From Methanoplanus endosymbiosus (lineage in GTDB: Archaea; Halobacteriota; Methanomicrobia; Methanomicrobiales; Methanomicrobiaceae), in NCBI RefSeq assembly GCF_024662215.1, contig NZ_CP096115.1, forward strand, positions 1,612,001 to 1,676,000: a DNA stretch of 64,000 nt. The letters run 5' to 3'. Positions 1 to 8,865 of this stretch are shown in pieces (position 1 is the stretch's first letter; every line of letters starts with the position of its first letter). The translations under genes and the position numbers were made by a program. The notes beneath the pieces were generated by a model that saw only the letters and a program-made list of their open reading frames with translations, ran no database searches and was not told the DNA's origin.

Positions 1-2
1 TC

Positions 3-290
3 GTTGAATTAAAAGCAGTACCGTTTGAACCAGCTTTTGTTGGCCAGCTTAATATGTATCTCTCCGCTGTCGATGACCTGCTTCGACATCCGGATGACAA
101 CAGAACCATAGGTCTTCTACTTTGCAGAAGTAAAAACAGGCTTGTTGCAGAGTATTCTTTGAGAGGATTTAACAGTCCAATGGGTGTTGCCGATTGGGAA
201 ACTGAATTAACTGAAAAACTTCCGGAAGATTTAATGGGCAGTCTCCCATCAATTGAAGAAATTGAAGCTGAACTGAAAGATAAAATTTAA
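3..290 (+). CDS. DUF1016 (YhcG-type) PD-(D/E)XK nuclease, C-terminal part, cut by window edge
   Basis: The frame is open from the first base of the window and reads VELKAVPFEPAFVGQLNMYL, then an IGLLLCRSKNRLVAEY stretch, ending at a TAA. This is the conserved C-terminal half of the DUF1016/YhcG nuclease family. The ELK is the E-x-K part of the PD-(D/E)XK active site, and the upstream Asp lies outside the window. An ATG at 54 is an internal methionine, not the start. Family members are often found in defence-associated or mobile regions, and the neighbouring ATPase, IS and R-M genes fit that. Function beyond a predicted nuclease fold is inference. Confidence 0.85.
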   Translation, partial: VELKAVPFEPAFVGQLNMYLSAVDDLLRHPDDNRTIGLLLCRSKNRLVAEYSLRGFNSPMGVADWETELTEKLPEDLMGSLPSIEEIEAELKDKI

Positions 291-331
291 TTCCTGAGAG
301 AACAGGAACATCTGCCATAATGAGTTAAACA

Positions 332-1777
332 TCACTTCCAGCCGGAAAGATAAGATCTGCTTAATTCCCTTAAATCCTCCAGATCAAAGAGACGATATCC
401 TTCTGCTCTAAGATTTTCCTTACCGGAAATCTCCTTTGCTATGAGAGCATATACTTCAGATCTCTTCTGGTTTTTCCATTCAACAAGGGGTGATTTTTTG
501 GTTAGTGATTTTAATATTCCCCTCGCTTTCATCTCAGAGAGATTCATCCATTTGCACTCACAGAACAGTGCTTTGTCTGACGATTCATCAAATCCGACAA
601 TATCAATCTCATTCTCCTTAAACCACCATCGCCCCAGTTTTGAAAAACGCATATCCTCAAAGAAAAATCCGTTTTGTATAATTTCCATACATAAATTCTC
701 AAACATTTTCCCAAAGTAGACAGGCAACTCAGCCCTGGCTGACTCTAAGACTTCAGATCCTTTTTTTGTTTCAATCTCCATCCTGTGTGGATAGACAACT
801 GCAAACCAGAAGTTAAGGTATGGATCTAAAATCCTGTAGTGCCTCTTCCGGTAGCCTGCATGTGCAGTTACAGGCATCTCATCCACAATGAGATGAATAC
901 CTGCCAGAACCGAGAGATATTTCGACACCATACTCTTATCAAGCCCGGTCTGCTGACAGACTGATGAAAGAGTTGTAAATCCGGATGAGAGAGCACGAAG
1001 AATTGAAATGTAATTCCCTGCTTCACGAAATTCATAGTGCAGCAGGATCTCGGCCTCAAGGTACAGGTATGAACCCTTGCTTAGCATCTGCTGTAAAATG
1101 TTCTCCCACAAGGTAATTTCCGGATTAAACAGCCTGAGATATGCCGGAACACCACCGATAACAGACCAGACCATTATAAGTTCCTCCTCACTGTAAGGCA
1201 GAAATTTCCGGATATACGGATAAAAGAGAGGCTCGACCTGCCACTGCCCTGTTCTCCTGCCGTACAGCGGACTTTTGTAACCCAGCACCTCAGTTTCCAT
1301 CGTGCTGACTGAAGATCCGGAGAGTATAAGCATTATATTTTCATCTGAAAGTATCAGATCCCAGATCTTCTGAAACGCAGATGGAACACCTTTATCTTTT
1401 GAAATAAGATATGAGAACTCATCAATTACAATTACAACCCTCTCACCGGAATCAGGACTGAAATTTCTGTGGCTGATAAGGGATTTAAACAGAGCCTGCC
1501 AGTCAGGATAATTTGCTCTTTTAAAGTCCGGATCTCTGAGGTAATCACCTGCGACATCTGCAAAATCACGGATATTTGAGGCCTGTCCCTCCTCCGAAGC
1601 CATGAAATAAAAGCCCGGAAGGTTTTTGAGAAAACGGGAGATTAGAGTAGTCTTGCCAACCCTTCTCCTGCCGTATATTATTATCAGTTCCGGAATTCTG
1701 GAATTATAATGACCGGTTAAGAACTCCATCTCATCATTCCGGTCAATAAACTCCGGCACAGACATTTGTTGAGACAT
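332..1777 (-). CDS. Archaeal AAA ATPase with C-terminal DUF234 nuclease-like domain
   Basis: This 481-residue protein belongs to the archaeal ATPase_2 family. Walker A is GRRRVGKTT (residues 36-44), Walker B is VVIVIDEF (115-122), and LILSGSSVS (about 151-159) matches a sensor strand. A winged-helix middle region (TLSSVCQQTGLDKSMVSKYL) is followed by DUF234, where ENEIDIVGFD and ALFCECKW give an E/D...E-x-K arrangement like that of restriction-type nucleases. Members are common in archaeal genomes, are often associated with mobile regions, and have poorly known roles. The start ATG lies inside a long inverted repeat that also holds the putative TATA box, so the gene may be autoregulated. It is transcribed alone. 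Confidence 0.85.
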   Translation of the reverse strand: MSQQMSVPEFIDRNDEMEFLTGHYNSRIPELIIIYGRRRVGKTTLISRFLKNLPGFYFMASEEGQASNIRDFADVAGDYLRDPDFKRANYPDWQALFKSLISHRNFSPDSGERVVIVIDEFSYLISKDKGVPSAFQKIWDLILSDENIMLILSGSSVSTMETEVLGYKSPLYGRRTGQWQVEPLFYPYIRKFLPYSEEELIMVWSVIGGVPAYLRLFNPEITLWENILQQMLSKGSYLYLEAEILLHYEFREAGNYISILRALSSGFTTLSSVCQQTGLDKSMVSKYLSVLAGIHLIVDEMPVTAHAGYRKRHYRILDPYLNFWFAVVYPHRMEIETKKGSEVLESARAELPVYFGKMFENLCMEIIQNGFFFEDMRFSKLGRWWFKENEIDIVGFDESSDKALFCECKWMNLSEMKARGILKSLTKKSPLVEWKNQKRSEVYALIAKEISGKENLRAEGYRLFDLEDLRELSRSYLSGWK

Positions 1778-1803
1778 AAGTATACTACTTTATACTCAAC
1801 AAA
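1765..1803. promoter_or_regulatory. Inverted repeat spanning promoter and start codon of the ATPase gene
   Basis: TTTGTTGAG (1765-1773) and CTCAACAAA (1795-1803) are perfect 9-bp inverted repeats separated by 21 bp. The spacer contains an imperfect inner palindrome (ATAAGTA...TACTTTAT), a TATA-like sequence on the minus strand, and the ATG of the ATPase gene. The layout suggests an operator that overlaps promoter and start. The binding protein is unknown. Confidence 0.55.
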
Positions 1804-2077
1804 CTGGTTTAATCTTTTCTCCGGGAATCTTTCAGCGGCCCGAATCTGCACTCAATAGAAGCACCGGTTGTAAGTTATCATACTGTCCAAAGTTAGATGA
1901 AATACTCAGATATTGGAACAATATTCAGACCACAGAACAGTTCATTTTTGCAAATCCTTCCTGCACAGATAGCAGAAACACCAATCCATAATCATTATCT
2001 ATTCCACATCTAAACAGGAAATATATCATCCCGGAATATTACTCAAATGCATACAGAAAGCCATCAAGTGTTAAAAA

Positions 2078-2087
2078 CAGATATATA
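2078..2087 (+). promoter_or_regulatory. Putative TATA box of the SpoIIAA-like gene
   Basis: The sequence AAAACAGATATATAG lies about 25-30 bp upstream of the ATG at 2111. That is the expected archaeal TATA-to-start distance and would give a near-leaderless transcript. The rest of the gap 1778-2110 shows no gene that can be supported. Confidence 0.4.
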
Positions 2088-2385
2088 GTCCCTGCAACAA
2101 TTACCACATTATGATAACCAAACTGCCTGAGAGTTCAGGAAGAAATGTGGGGTTTATGGTTCATGGGAAACTGACTGGTGAGGACTACAGGGAGACACTC
2201 ATTCCTGCAATGGAAGAAGCACTTAAAAACCATGAAAAAATTAATATTCTCTTCCGGATGGAGAGTTTCAGAGGATGGACAGCCCATGCAGCCTGGGATG
2301 ACTTTGTTAACTGGCCGAAAGTCCGGGCAGTCCGAAAGATGGCTATTGTATTTGACGGAGAATGGGACGAATTTATGAGCTGGCT

Positions 2386-2393
2386 CTTTAAAT
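2386..2393. repeat. Left target-site duplication of the IS
   Basis: CTTTAAAT sits immediately before the left IS end. The identical 8 bases follow the right end at 4578-4585. Confidence 0.9.
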
Positions 2394-2417
2394 CTATGGC
2401 GTCATTATTCGGTTGGA
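2394..2417 (+). repeat. Left terminal inverted repeat of the IS
   Basis: The 24-bp end starts CTATGGCGTCA and finishes GTTGGA. It matches the inverted right end perfectly in the first 11 bp and again in the last five to six. Confidence 0.85.
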
Positions 2418-4441
2418 AATATTGAATTTTGATAGCCATTTTTCAGCTGAACGTCCACCTTCAAGCAAGTTTATGAATTCTTCCAAATACTCCAATCTCT
2501 TACTGTCAGAATGTACAATTTCTTTATGTGCATATGGCCTCACCAGTTCACTTGCACTGCTGATCTCTTCAGCTGTAATATCCTGTATCTCTCGAATAAA
2601 ATCTTTTATGTCATAGAGAATTTCTCTCACATAAGTTTCATTCTCAAGGTTTGAGAAAATGGCCATTAGTGCACCATATTGTGCCATTTCGTTTGTAGTT
2701 CTATTTCTTCCGGTTCGTCTTCGTATGTGCATTCTACTCCACCTATGGCCGCGTTCTTCAATATTATTATCTCTCATAATGTCAACTACATTACCAAATG
2801 TGTCTTTTACTTCCACAAAAAGTTCATCCATGTGTTTTCTGCAGTTGTTTGTTATTTGCCTTGCTCCGCGGAGTAATTCGCCCCCTTTGGTTACTCCATC
2901 TATGTCAATGGCATTCAGAATGATCTCAAAATCGTCTCTCATATTTTGAGCATTTGTGGTTATCATATCACTTCCATTTTGACTTAAGTGCCTGCCAACC
3001 CTTAAAGTAATCCTCACTTTCTCAAACCATTCCCATATCTTTTGAATTTTAGAATATTGGGAGTTTATGCCTGCATTGTTTGTGATATCATCTAATTTTT
3101 CAGAAAACTCCTTAATTTCACATACGTTAACTTTATGGGCCATATTCCATTCTAATATTTTGTGGGCCATTATTTGGACATCTAAAATTCTATTCATTAT
3201 TTCAAAGTAGGGTAAACCAAATGGGTAATTTGAACTCCTTTCACGGCAGATAAGAAGATGCTCTATAGCAAGAATAATCCATTTTTGCTCTGCGAAGAAT
3301 ATATCTTTTTCAGAACCATGATGTTTTATTGCACTGAGGTCCCCTTTCATTTTCTTGATTTGACTTAGGATCCTCATTTTCACAATATCTTTGCGAAAAG
3401 TAGAGTATCTGGTTTTAAAAATGGTTTTACCAAGATTTTTAACGAAGTGATACTGACAAATTTGGTGCTTTACGTCAGGAAAAATCTCAAATGCTGCATC
3501 TCGAATCTGCTTGCTCATATCTCTAACAATGACTATTGGGTCCCCCAATAGTGATTTTAAGTTATTCAGGAAGATTTTAACATATTTTTTGCTCTCTGTT
3601 GGTATAATTTGGGCATCCATTGTAATTCCTGTATCCCCGTCCTTTGCCATAAAAACAATTTCATTTCCTGCTTCTCCGGTCCCATCCAGGTGAAGCTTTG
3701 CGCCACCTTCTCTCTCAAAAAAGGACTTCATTTGAGGCATATGTCTTTTGTGCAGAGCATAGAACCTTAACAAAAGCTCTTTAGACAGATTAGATATTTC
3801 ACCAGTTGAAATACTAATTCCTCGAGATAAAAGAATGGTTCTTATTTCATCTCTTTGGAAATCAAAAAGAAATCGCAATAAACCAACAGCAACCATTATT
3901 TTAGTATCAAAGTTGCGTCCGGCAGGGCATATTTGATTGAAAATTGAGATTAATGGTTCATTACACGCACCATGTTCTTTACAGTATTTATAAACTATAT
4001 TAAACCTGATCTCTCCCGATAATGTTTTAACTATTCTTTTAGCTGCTTTTTGGACGTAGAGTCTTTTTTTACAGACTGGGCATCTGTTATGGATTTTTTT
4101 GAGTTCTTTGGGTGGGAAAGGGAAATAGAGTACGTTTTTTTTCCAAAGTCGTAGGTAATACCTACACTCTTAAGGGATTCACGCGAGACAGGGTGTCCCA
4201 TATTTTCCAACATATCTAATACCTCATTTGGAGTTAATTCTCTTTCAGTTAGTTGATTGGCTAAAAAAGAAAAATGGTCTTTATCTATAGTAAAATTATT
4301 TGGAAAAGATGGATCAGTCCCTAAAGGTCGGATGTATCGCTGGACAACTTTTCCATCAATTCGAACAGATTCAACTTCAGCAAAGTAGGTCTTAACATCT
4401 CCATTTTTGTTGTGACGAGTGTATTTCCGTATGTATGACAC
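2394..4441 (-). CDS. IS transposase in two frames joined by a -1 shift at an A8 run
   Basis: The first frame starts at a GTG (4441) and encodes an N-terminal region (YIRKYTRHNKNGDVKTYF...) ending at a TAG at 4031-4033. The -1 frame is open across that stop and carries conserved transposase sequence: FPFPPKEL, a CPVCKKRLYVQKAAKR zinc knuckle, the DDE-type motifs HLDGTGE and VRDMSKQIRDA, and CQYHFVKN. The frames overlap around GGAAAAAAAACG (A8 at 4142-4135). A -1 shift there gives one protein of about 682 residues. Programmed slippage is well known in IS elements, but a one-base mutation is equally possible. Confidence 0.85.
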
Positions 4442-4446
4442 CCATA

Positions 4447-4460
4447 GTGATATATATCAC
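4447..4460. promoter_or_regulatory. Palindromic TATA element upstream of the transposase
   Basis: GTGATATATATCAC is a perfect 14-bp palindrome only 6 bp upstream of the transposase GTG. It contains a TATA-like core. It could be an operator or transposase-binding site. It is too close to the start to serve as the TATA box for a transcript beginning upstream of that GTG. Confidence 0.4.
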
Positions 4461-4553
4461 CACATATATGAAACCATTGATTTAGAATTGAAAGTCAGAT
4501 CAAAATTTAAAAGGAATGTAGGCTGTTTTGAGAGGGATTTAGGGAGTTATAAA

Positions 4554-4577
4554 TCCAACTCTATTTTGACGCCATAG
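4554..4577 (-). repeat. Right terminal inverted repeat of the IS
   Basis: Read on the minus strand it starts CTATGGCGTCA and ends GTTGGA. It pairs with the left end at 2394-2417. Confidence 0.85.
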
Positions 4578-4585
4578 CTTTAAAT
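4578..4585. repeat. Right target-site duplication of the IS
   Basis: CTTTAAAT is identical to 2386-2393. Beyond it the interrupted SpoIIAA-like reading frame resumes. Confidence 0.9.
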
Positions 4586-4778
4586 CGTATGCTGTAGTAT
4601 CTCATGTAGATATGAAATTCTATCACGGTGACCGCATAGATGAAGCATGGGAATGGATGAAAGCTGAGTGAAAACCGGATATGCAGGAATAAATGTCGAT
4701 AAAAACGGGAAGAGGAAAATAAATTTTTAAGAGTGCAGGAGTGGATTTTGGATTGTAGAATCCAGGAAAATAAGCTTA

Positions 4779-5417
4779 TTATTTATTATCCATTACTGAT
4801 ATAGGAATTCCAATACTATCAGTGCCACATATCCGTACACCGTTTTTTTCATCAGAACCGACTACAACCGAAATATTTGAGTTCCAGGACATATTAACTG
4901 CATTTTTATCAGGAACAAGGTCAATTAAAACAGTTCCCGTACCGCCTCCCACAGGCATAAAAGTATGATCCCTGCCAACTTCGATCATGGCACTCCACTC
5001 AGATTCATATTCCGCAGGAGTCCATGTTGCCACATAATATTCAGGAGGCATTGCTCCGGTTTTATTCTCCGGAAAACTGCTTGTTATATCTGAAATATGC
5101 CATCCGTCAGGGATATAGAAAGCAACACCGCCCCAGTCTTCCGGATCTATCTCAATCCCGGCAACAATCTGAATATTTTCAGGAATTCCTTCGCTTCCTT
5201 TGATAAATAGAGTTCCTTTGGCTGAGGTGGTTAATTCTGTAGAATCAGTATTTACACTAAATCCCCTGATCTGAATTATGTCTTTATTTTCAACCGGATT
5301 ATCGCCGGAATTGTTTCCGGACAGAATGCCTGAATAAATTACAGCAACAGAAATAATTACCAGCACTACAATTACAGAAAGTATAGCATATCCGGATTTA
5401 TTGTTCATATTAATCAT
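4779..5417 (-). CDS. Membrane-anchored extracytoplasmic protein of unknown function
   Basis: This 212-residue protein starts with a short basic segment and one long hydrophobic helix (AILSVIVVLVIISVAVIYSG, about residues 11-30). A soluble domain follows, rich in Gly, Asp and aromatic residues. The pattern is an N-terminal anchor, possibly a type IV pilin-like signal, with the rest outside the cell. I recognise no catalytic motif and no family. It is a single gene on the minus strand downstream of the IS-split gene. The hydrophobic N-terminus and normal composition make it likely to be real. Confidence 0.65.
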   Translation of the reverse strand: MINMNNKSGYAILSVIVVLVIISVAVIYSGILSGNNSGDNPVENKDIIQIRGFSVNTDSTELTTSAKGTLFIKGSEGIPENIQIVAGIEIDPEDWGGVAFYIPDGWHISDITSSFPENKTGAMPPEYYVATWTPAEYESEWSAMIEVGRDHTFMPVGGGTGTVLIDLVPDKNAVNMSWNSNISVVVGSDEKNGVRICGTDSIGIPISVMDNK

Positions 5418-5491
5418 ATCTGACCATTTTACTCACAAATAGATTTTTTCAGGGACTTTAAAAATCTGACTTCCCACATAATTCTCAATGA

Positions 5492-5944
5492 TTAAGAGAA
5501 ATCCCCAGACGTTGTGTTGGCAGACGCTTTTGCTTTCTCCGTTGCAGTTACAGATTTTTTCGGCTCTTCTTCCTCCACAATTTCCGGAATTTCAGGCTTA
5601 TAATTAGTTACAACAATTTCATTAATGGCACCCCTTGAACCGGCATCTGAGTTAATCATCCGCCTTGCAGGCACCCTTTCTATACTGAAATCACTGTAAA
5701 GATCGTCAAAGAAGTTGTCATCCGGAGAATTGTTCTTTGGGTCGGAATTGCTGAGCATGACCTTTGCAGACTTTTCACTGCACATCCTGAAAAATGCTGC
5801 AAGCCTTCTCTGATCGTCATCAGTAAATCCGCCCTTTGCATAGCTGTTGAAGCTTGATGTCTTATTCAGTGGGCGGTACGGGGGATCAAAATACAGAAAG
5901 GTATTCTCATCCACAAGTTTTGCAGTGCCCATACTATGAATCAT
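5492..5944 (-). pseudogene. C-terminal remnant of a D12-class adenine DNA methylase (Dam-like)
   Basis: The 150 residues hold motif IV (YFDPPYRPL) near the N-terminus, then KGGFTDDDQRRLA, VMLSNSDPK and RMINSDAGSRG. This is the C-terminal half of a MTase_D12 enzyme. The N-terminal half with the AdoMet-binding FxGxG motif is missing. It overlaps the end of the restriction gene by 11 bp. A Glu/Lys-rich tail of about 35 residues follows the domain. It resembles but is not identical to the complete methylase at 7231-8067, which has YLDPPYDPV at the same site. The likely history is a resident methylase truncated when the R-M pair arrived. It cannot methylate alone, although the short ORF may still be translated. 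Confidence 0.8.
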
Positions 5945-7238
5945 TATAATTTATCAAACAAACAATCCAACTAATCCAACTTTCGACTGTAGAAGAGCGC
6001 CTAAAATAAGTAGAGTCTGAATTAATATTATATAATTTGTATTTTTTCATAAAATCTACAATTACAGATTTCTCTGGCATCTCACCTGTTTTAAAATATG
6101 ATATTAATATCTCATTAAATAATTCATGAGAAAGAATACATCTTACATATTCAAGCTGCCTTTGCTTGTATGGAAGTTTTAGATAACGAAAACCTTCAGC
6201 AGTTAAAAAATATCTTCTTTCTCCATTAACCTGTTTTTTTCCAATAATTCCTAAATATCTTCCGGCATTAGTATAATAATCAGTTTGTCGATTGTCAAAG
6301 GCATATTTATTTGTAATATCTTCCTTATTGAGGTCTTCTTTCATTAGTAATTCACACAGATTGATAATACATTTGAAATTATCTGCTTGCGGAAAAGGTA
6401 CCTTTGGTTCCTCAACACTCGTTACTGAAGAAGATATTTTCTCTATCTCACTTACACTAATACTCATATCCTCAATGGAGTAATCTTTCTGCTTTTTCAG
6501 TTTAAGTGAATTATAATGGTTTGGATTATCAAAGGCGTATTCGTATAAACTGAAAACACTATTGGAATAAACCAAAAAAACCAGTTTAATTTCCTTATCT
6601 ACCTTATCCTTCCAGACTCTATACGGGTAATAAATCTGTCTTATTAAAAAATCATCAGATATATCACATTTTGCTTCAATAAGAGTTAGATAATTTATGC
6701 CTTCATATGCCGCATCTATCTCAATTTGTGAGTTTTCCACTTGAATTTGAACATTAGTGTCTGCTTTAATTGTACTTGAAATTTCAAAACTAAATTTATC
6801 TGTTCCCATTCTACCGCAAACAGTAGGACATAATTCAGAATCTTCTAAAAAGTCCTCAAAAACACCTGAAATTAAAGCAAAATTTAGAGCAATACTTTCA
6901 CCTTTGATATTTTGAGGAGTTAAACTTTGGATATGGGATGGGACTTCTATGTGAAGAACCTCTTTTTCGATGACCTCAAACTTATGATAAGTATTGATAT
7001 GAGATATTATGTAATTCCCACGAGTAATTGGCAGAATCGAAAGATTATTATTAATAAATAAATCAGGTAAATTGATACTATGGTCAAACTTTGCCATCAA
7101 TCGGGGTTCTCGGAACTCACGTATCTCATCAGCAGAAATAATATATTTCCCATATCTCTCAACTTCCTGTAGGATATTATATTTTTCAAACAAATGTCCC
7201 CAAGCGATCTCGGTTTTTGTTTTCTTTGACTTAGCCAT
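5934..7238 (-). CDS. Type II restriction endonuclease, putative partner of the adjacent adenine methylase
   Basis: This 434-residue protein overlaps the methylase stop by 8 bp, so the two are translationally linked. SQIEIDAAYEGINYLTLIEAK contains D-x(n)-E-A-K, the PD-(D/E)XK signature. NLPDLF, ILPITRGNYIIS and RQIYYPYRVW resemble a family annotated as type II restriction enzymes. The very AT-rich codon use differs from the flanking genes and points to recent transfer. The recognition site is not readable from the sequence. A Dam-like partner suggests a GATC-type site, but that is inference. Confidence 0.75.
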   Translation of the reverse strand: MAKSKKTKTEIAWGHLFEKYNILQEVERYGKYIISADEIREFREPRLMAKFDHSINLPDLFINNNLSILPITRGNYIISHINTYHKFEVIEKEVLHIEVPSHIQSLTPQNIKGESIALNFALISGVFEDFLEDSELCPTVCGRMGTDKFSFEISSTIKADTNVQIQVENSQIEIDAAYEGINYLTLIEAKCDISDDFLIRQIYYPYRVWKDKVDKEIKLVFLVYSNSVFSLYEYAFDNPNHYNSLKLKKQKDYSIEDMSISVSEIEKISSSVTSVEEPKVPFPQADNFKCIINLCELLMKEDLNKEDITNKYAFDNRQTDYYTNAGRYLGIIGKKQVNGERRYFLTAEGFRYLKLPYKQRQLEYVRCILSHELFNEILISYFKTGEMPEKSVIVDFMKKYKLYNINSDSTYFRRSSTVESWISWIVCLINYNDS

Positions 7239-8067
7239 AATTTTTAATCAATACCTCCTCAATCTCACCTCTTTTTGAAGCTACAGAATTAATAACACGT
7301 TTTGCTTTCACGACATTAATATCATAATCCACATATAATTCTTTAATAAAATCAGTTGCTGAGTTTGAAAGTAAAAACTTGATTCCATTATCATTAAGAT
7401 AATTACAAGCATCTCTTAACCTGATCTGCTCATCACGATCAAATCCACCCTTATTATAACCTGTAAAATTTGCAGTTCCAGACACTGGATCATATGGCGG
7501 ATCCAAGTAAACAAAGGTATTTTTTGGGATATTACTTAGTACTTCAAAATAATCTTTACTTGAAAAGCAAATCTCTGATTTTTGAAAGTACTTATTTAAA
7601 GCCCTTAACACCGGCTCATTCACAATATTGGGATTTTTATACCTACCAAAAGGAGTATTGAATTCACCTGATCTATTAACTCTAAAAAGACCATTATAAC
7701 AGGTTTTGTTAAGGAATATCATCCGAGAAGCTTTTTCTACATTGGATAGCTCAACATACAGATTCTTATCCCGATCCAAATCTCGAACCTGATAAAAATA
7801 GTCAGATTCATTATTATGTTTCTGTAAATCAATGATCAACTCCTCAATATCATCCATAATTACATTATAAACATTAATTAATTCTGAATTGAGATCATTA
7901 ACAATTGCTTTCTTAGGTTGAAGATAAAACAAAACTGCTCCCCCTCCTACAAATGGTTCACAATATGAAACTATTCTCTTTGGCATCATCTCAGTTATTT
8001 CATTTAATAACTGACGTTTCCCTCCGACCCATTTGAGGATTGGCATTACGAGTTTATTTTTTTTCAT
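7231..8067 (-). CDS. Dam-like adenine-N6 DNA methyltransferase of the R-M pair
   Basis: This complete 278-residue MTase_D12 enzyme has PILKWVGGKRQLL at the N-terminus, the AdoMet-binding CEPFVGGGAVLF (about residues 37-48), and catalytic motif IV YLDPPYDPV near residue 190. It should methylate adenine in host DNA and protect it from the downstream endonuclease. It is first in the minus-strand pair, so protection is made before restriction. It shares the AT-rich composition of the nuclease gene. The nearest relatives are DpnM/Dam types. Confidence 0.9.
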   Translation of the reverse strand: MKKNKLVMPILKWVGGKRQLLNEITEMMPKRIVSYCEPFVGGGAVLFYLQPKKAIVNDLNSELINVYNVIMDDIEELIIDLQKHNNESDYFYQVRDLDRDKNLYVELSNVEKASRMIFLNKTCYNGLFRVNRSGEFNTPFGRYKNPNIVNEPVLRALNKYFQKSEICFSSKDYFEVLSNIPKNTFVYLDPPYDPVSGTANFTGYNKGGFDRDEQIRLRDACNYLNDNGIKFLLSNSATDFIKELYVDYDINVVKAKRVINSVASKRGEIEEVLIKNYG

Positions 8068-8221
8068 CTCTCAAAAATCCTTTAAAATTAAACGAAGATT
8101 CTATTCTAAAATATATGAAAATCAGGAATATTAATACCTACGAAAATACAAAATTTCTCGAATAAACACATTTATATCAAACCATAAAATACTATAAATC
8201 ACACCCATAGATCCCATACGT

Positions 8222-8692
8222 TCAGAGGGAATCCCCATTGATGCGATACAGGTACCAGTCCTGCTTCTTCCCGCCCCTGTTTTCATAGAAATCTATTGAA
8301 GGCTTATTCCATGTAAGAACAGTCCAGTCCATTCTCCCGCAGCCCCTCTCTTTTGCAACATTCCGGCAGAAATCAAAGAGCATACCACCAATACCCATCT
8401 TTCTGTAATCCTTCGATACAAATATGTCCTCAAGGTACAGGGTTGGTTTTGCAAGAAATGTCGAGTAGGTGAAGTAGAATGTGATGTAGCCCACCGGAAT
8501 TTTGCCATTAAAGGCCAGATATGCCTCATATTTTGGGTTTTCTGAAAAGGCATCCTCTTTCAGGCGTAAGATCGCATCTCCATCCGGCGGAGCTAGTTTT
8601 TCGTATTCTGCAAGCTCCTTTATCAGAGATATAAAATCAGGAAAACTCTTCTCTGTTATCTTTTCTACCGCAATATGCACAATATCTGTCAT
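8222..8692 (-). CDS. GNAT-family N-acetyltransferase (diamine acetyltransferase type)
   Basis: The 156 residues show the acetyl-CoA loop VSKDYRKMGIGGMLF (about 93-107) and the late motif WNKPSIDFYENRGGKK. Length and motifs match the spermidine/diamine acetyltransferase-like branch of GNAT enzymes. The substrate is not certain; a polyamine or small amine is the family expectation. It is a single gene on the minus strand with about 150 bp separating it from the R-M pair, and its codon use is back to the genome norm. Confidence 0.85.
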   Translation of the reverse strand: MTDIVHIAVEKITEKSFPDFISLIKELAEYEKLAPPDGDAILRLKEDAFSENPKYEAYLAFNGKIPVGYITFYFTYSTFLAKPTLYLEDIFVSKDYRKMGIGGMLFDFCRNVAKERGCGRMDWTVLTWNKPSIDFYENRGGKKQDWYLYRINGDSL

Positions 8693-8800
8693 CCGCTATA
8701 TTGTCTGATATTGATCTCATTTAACACTGCTATTCAAAACAGATACAGCTTCTGATAAGAATGAAGAGAACAACATAAAAAAACAACTGAAACAACAACA

Positions 8801-8836
8801 GGCAGCACAAGGCAGCACCAGTCAACAGTCAACAGT
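8801..8836. repeat. Short tandem repeats upstream of the C_GCAxxG_C_C gene
   Basis: GGCAGCACAA/GGCAGCACCA (8801-8820) is followed by AGTCAAC twice plus AGT (8820-8836). The repeats lie 30-65 bp before the next start codon, in the promoter/leader zone. The copy number is too low to say more. Confidence 0.5.
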
Positions 8837-8865
8837 AATAAATTCCAACCTGCACATTAATCATC

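Larger units (their letters stand above)
2394..4577. mobile_element. Complete insertion sequence, 2184 bp, DDE transposase
   Basis: The element is bounded by imperfect terminal inverted repeats that both begin CTATGGCGTCA, and by a perfect 8-bp direct duplication, CTTTAAAT. It carries one transposase, split over two frames, on the minus strand. The transposase stop codon TAG is the last three bases of the left end. An 8-bp duplication is typical of ISL3, IS1595 and some ISNCY (ISM1) elements, but family assignment needs a database comparison. The element is visibly more AT-rich than the housekeeping genes nearby. Confidence 0.93.
2111..4671 (+). pseudogene. SpoIIAA-like (STAS-related) protein gene, split by an IS element
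   Basis: The 5' part (2111-2393) encodes a SpoIIAA-like domain with VGFMVHGKLTGEDY near the start and VRKMAIVFDGEWDEFMSWLFK at its end. The IS lies at 2394-4577. Joining 2393 directly to 4586, thereby removing one 8-bp duplication, restores the frame. It continues SYAVVSHVDMKFYHGD and then RIDEAWEWMKAE before a TGA at 4669-4671. The rebuilt protein is 122 residues, the usual length for the family. The present 104-residue ORF from 2111 ends in nonsense residues read from the IS end. The break is clean and looks recent. Confidence 0.9.
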
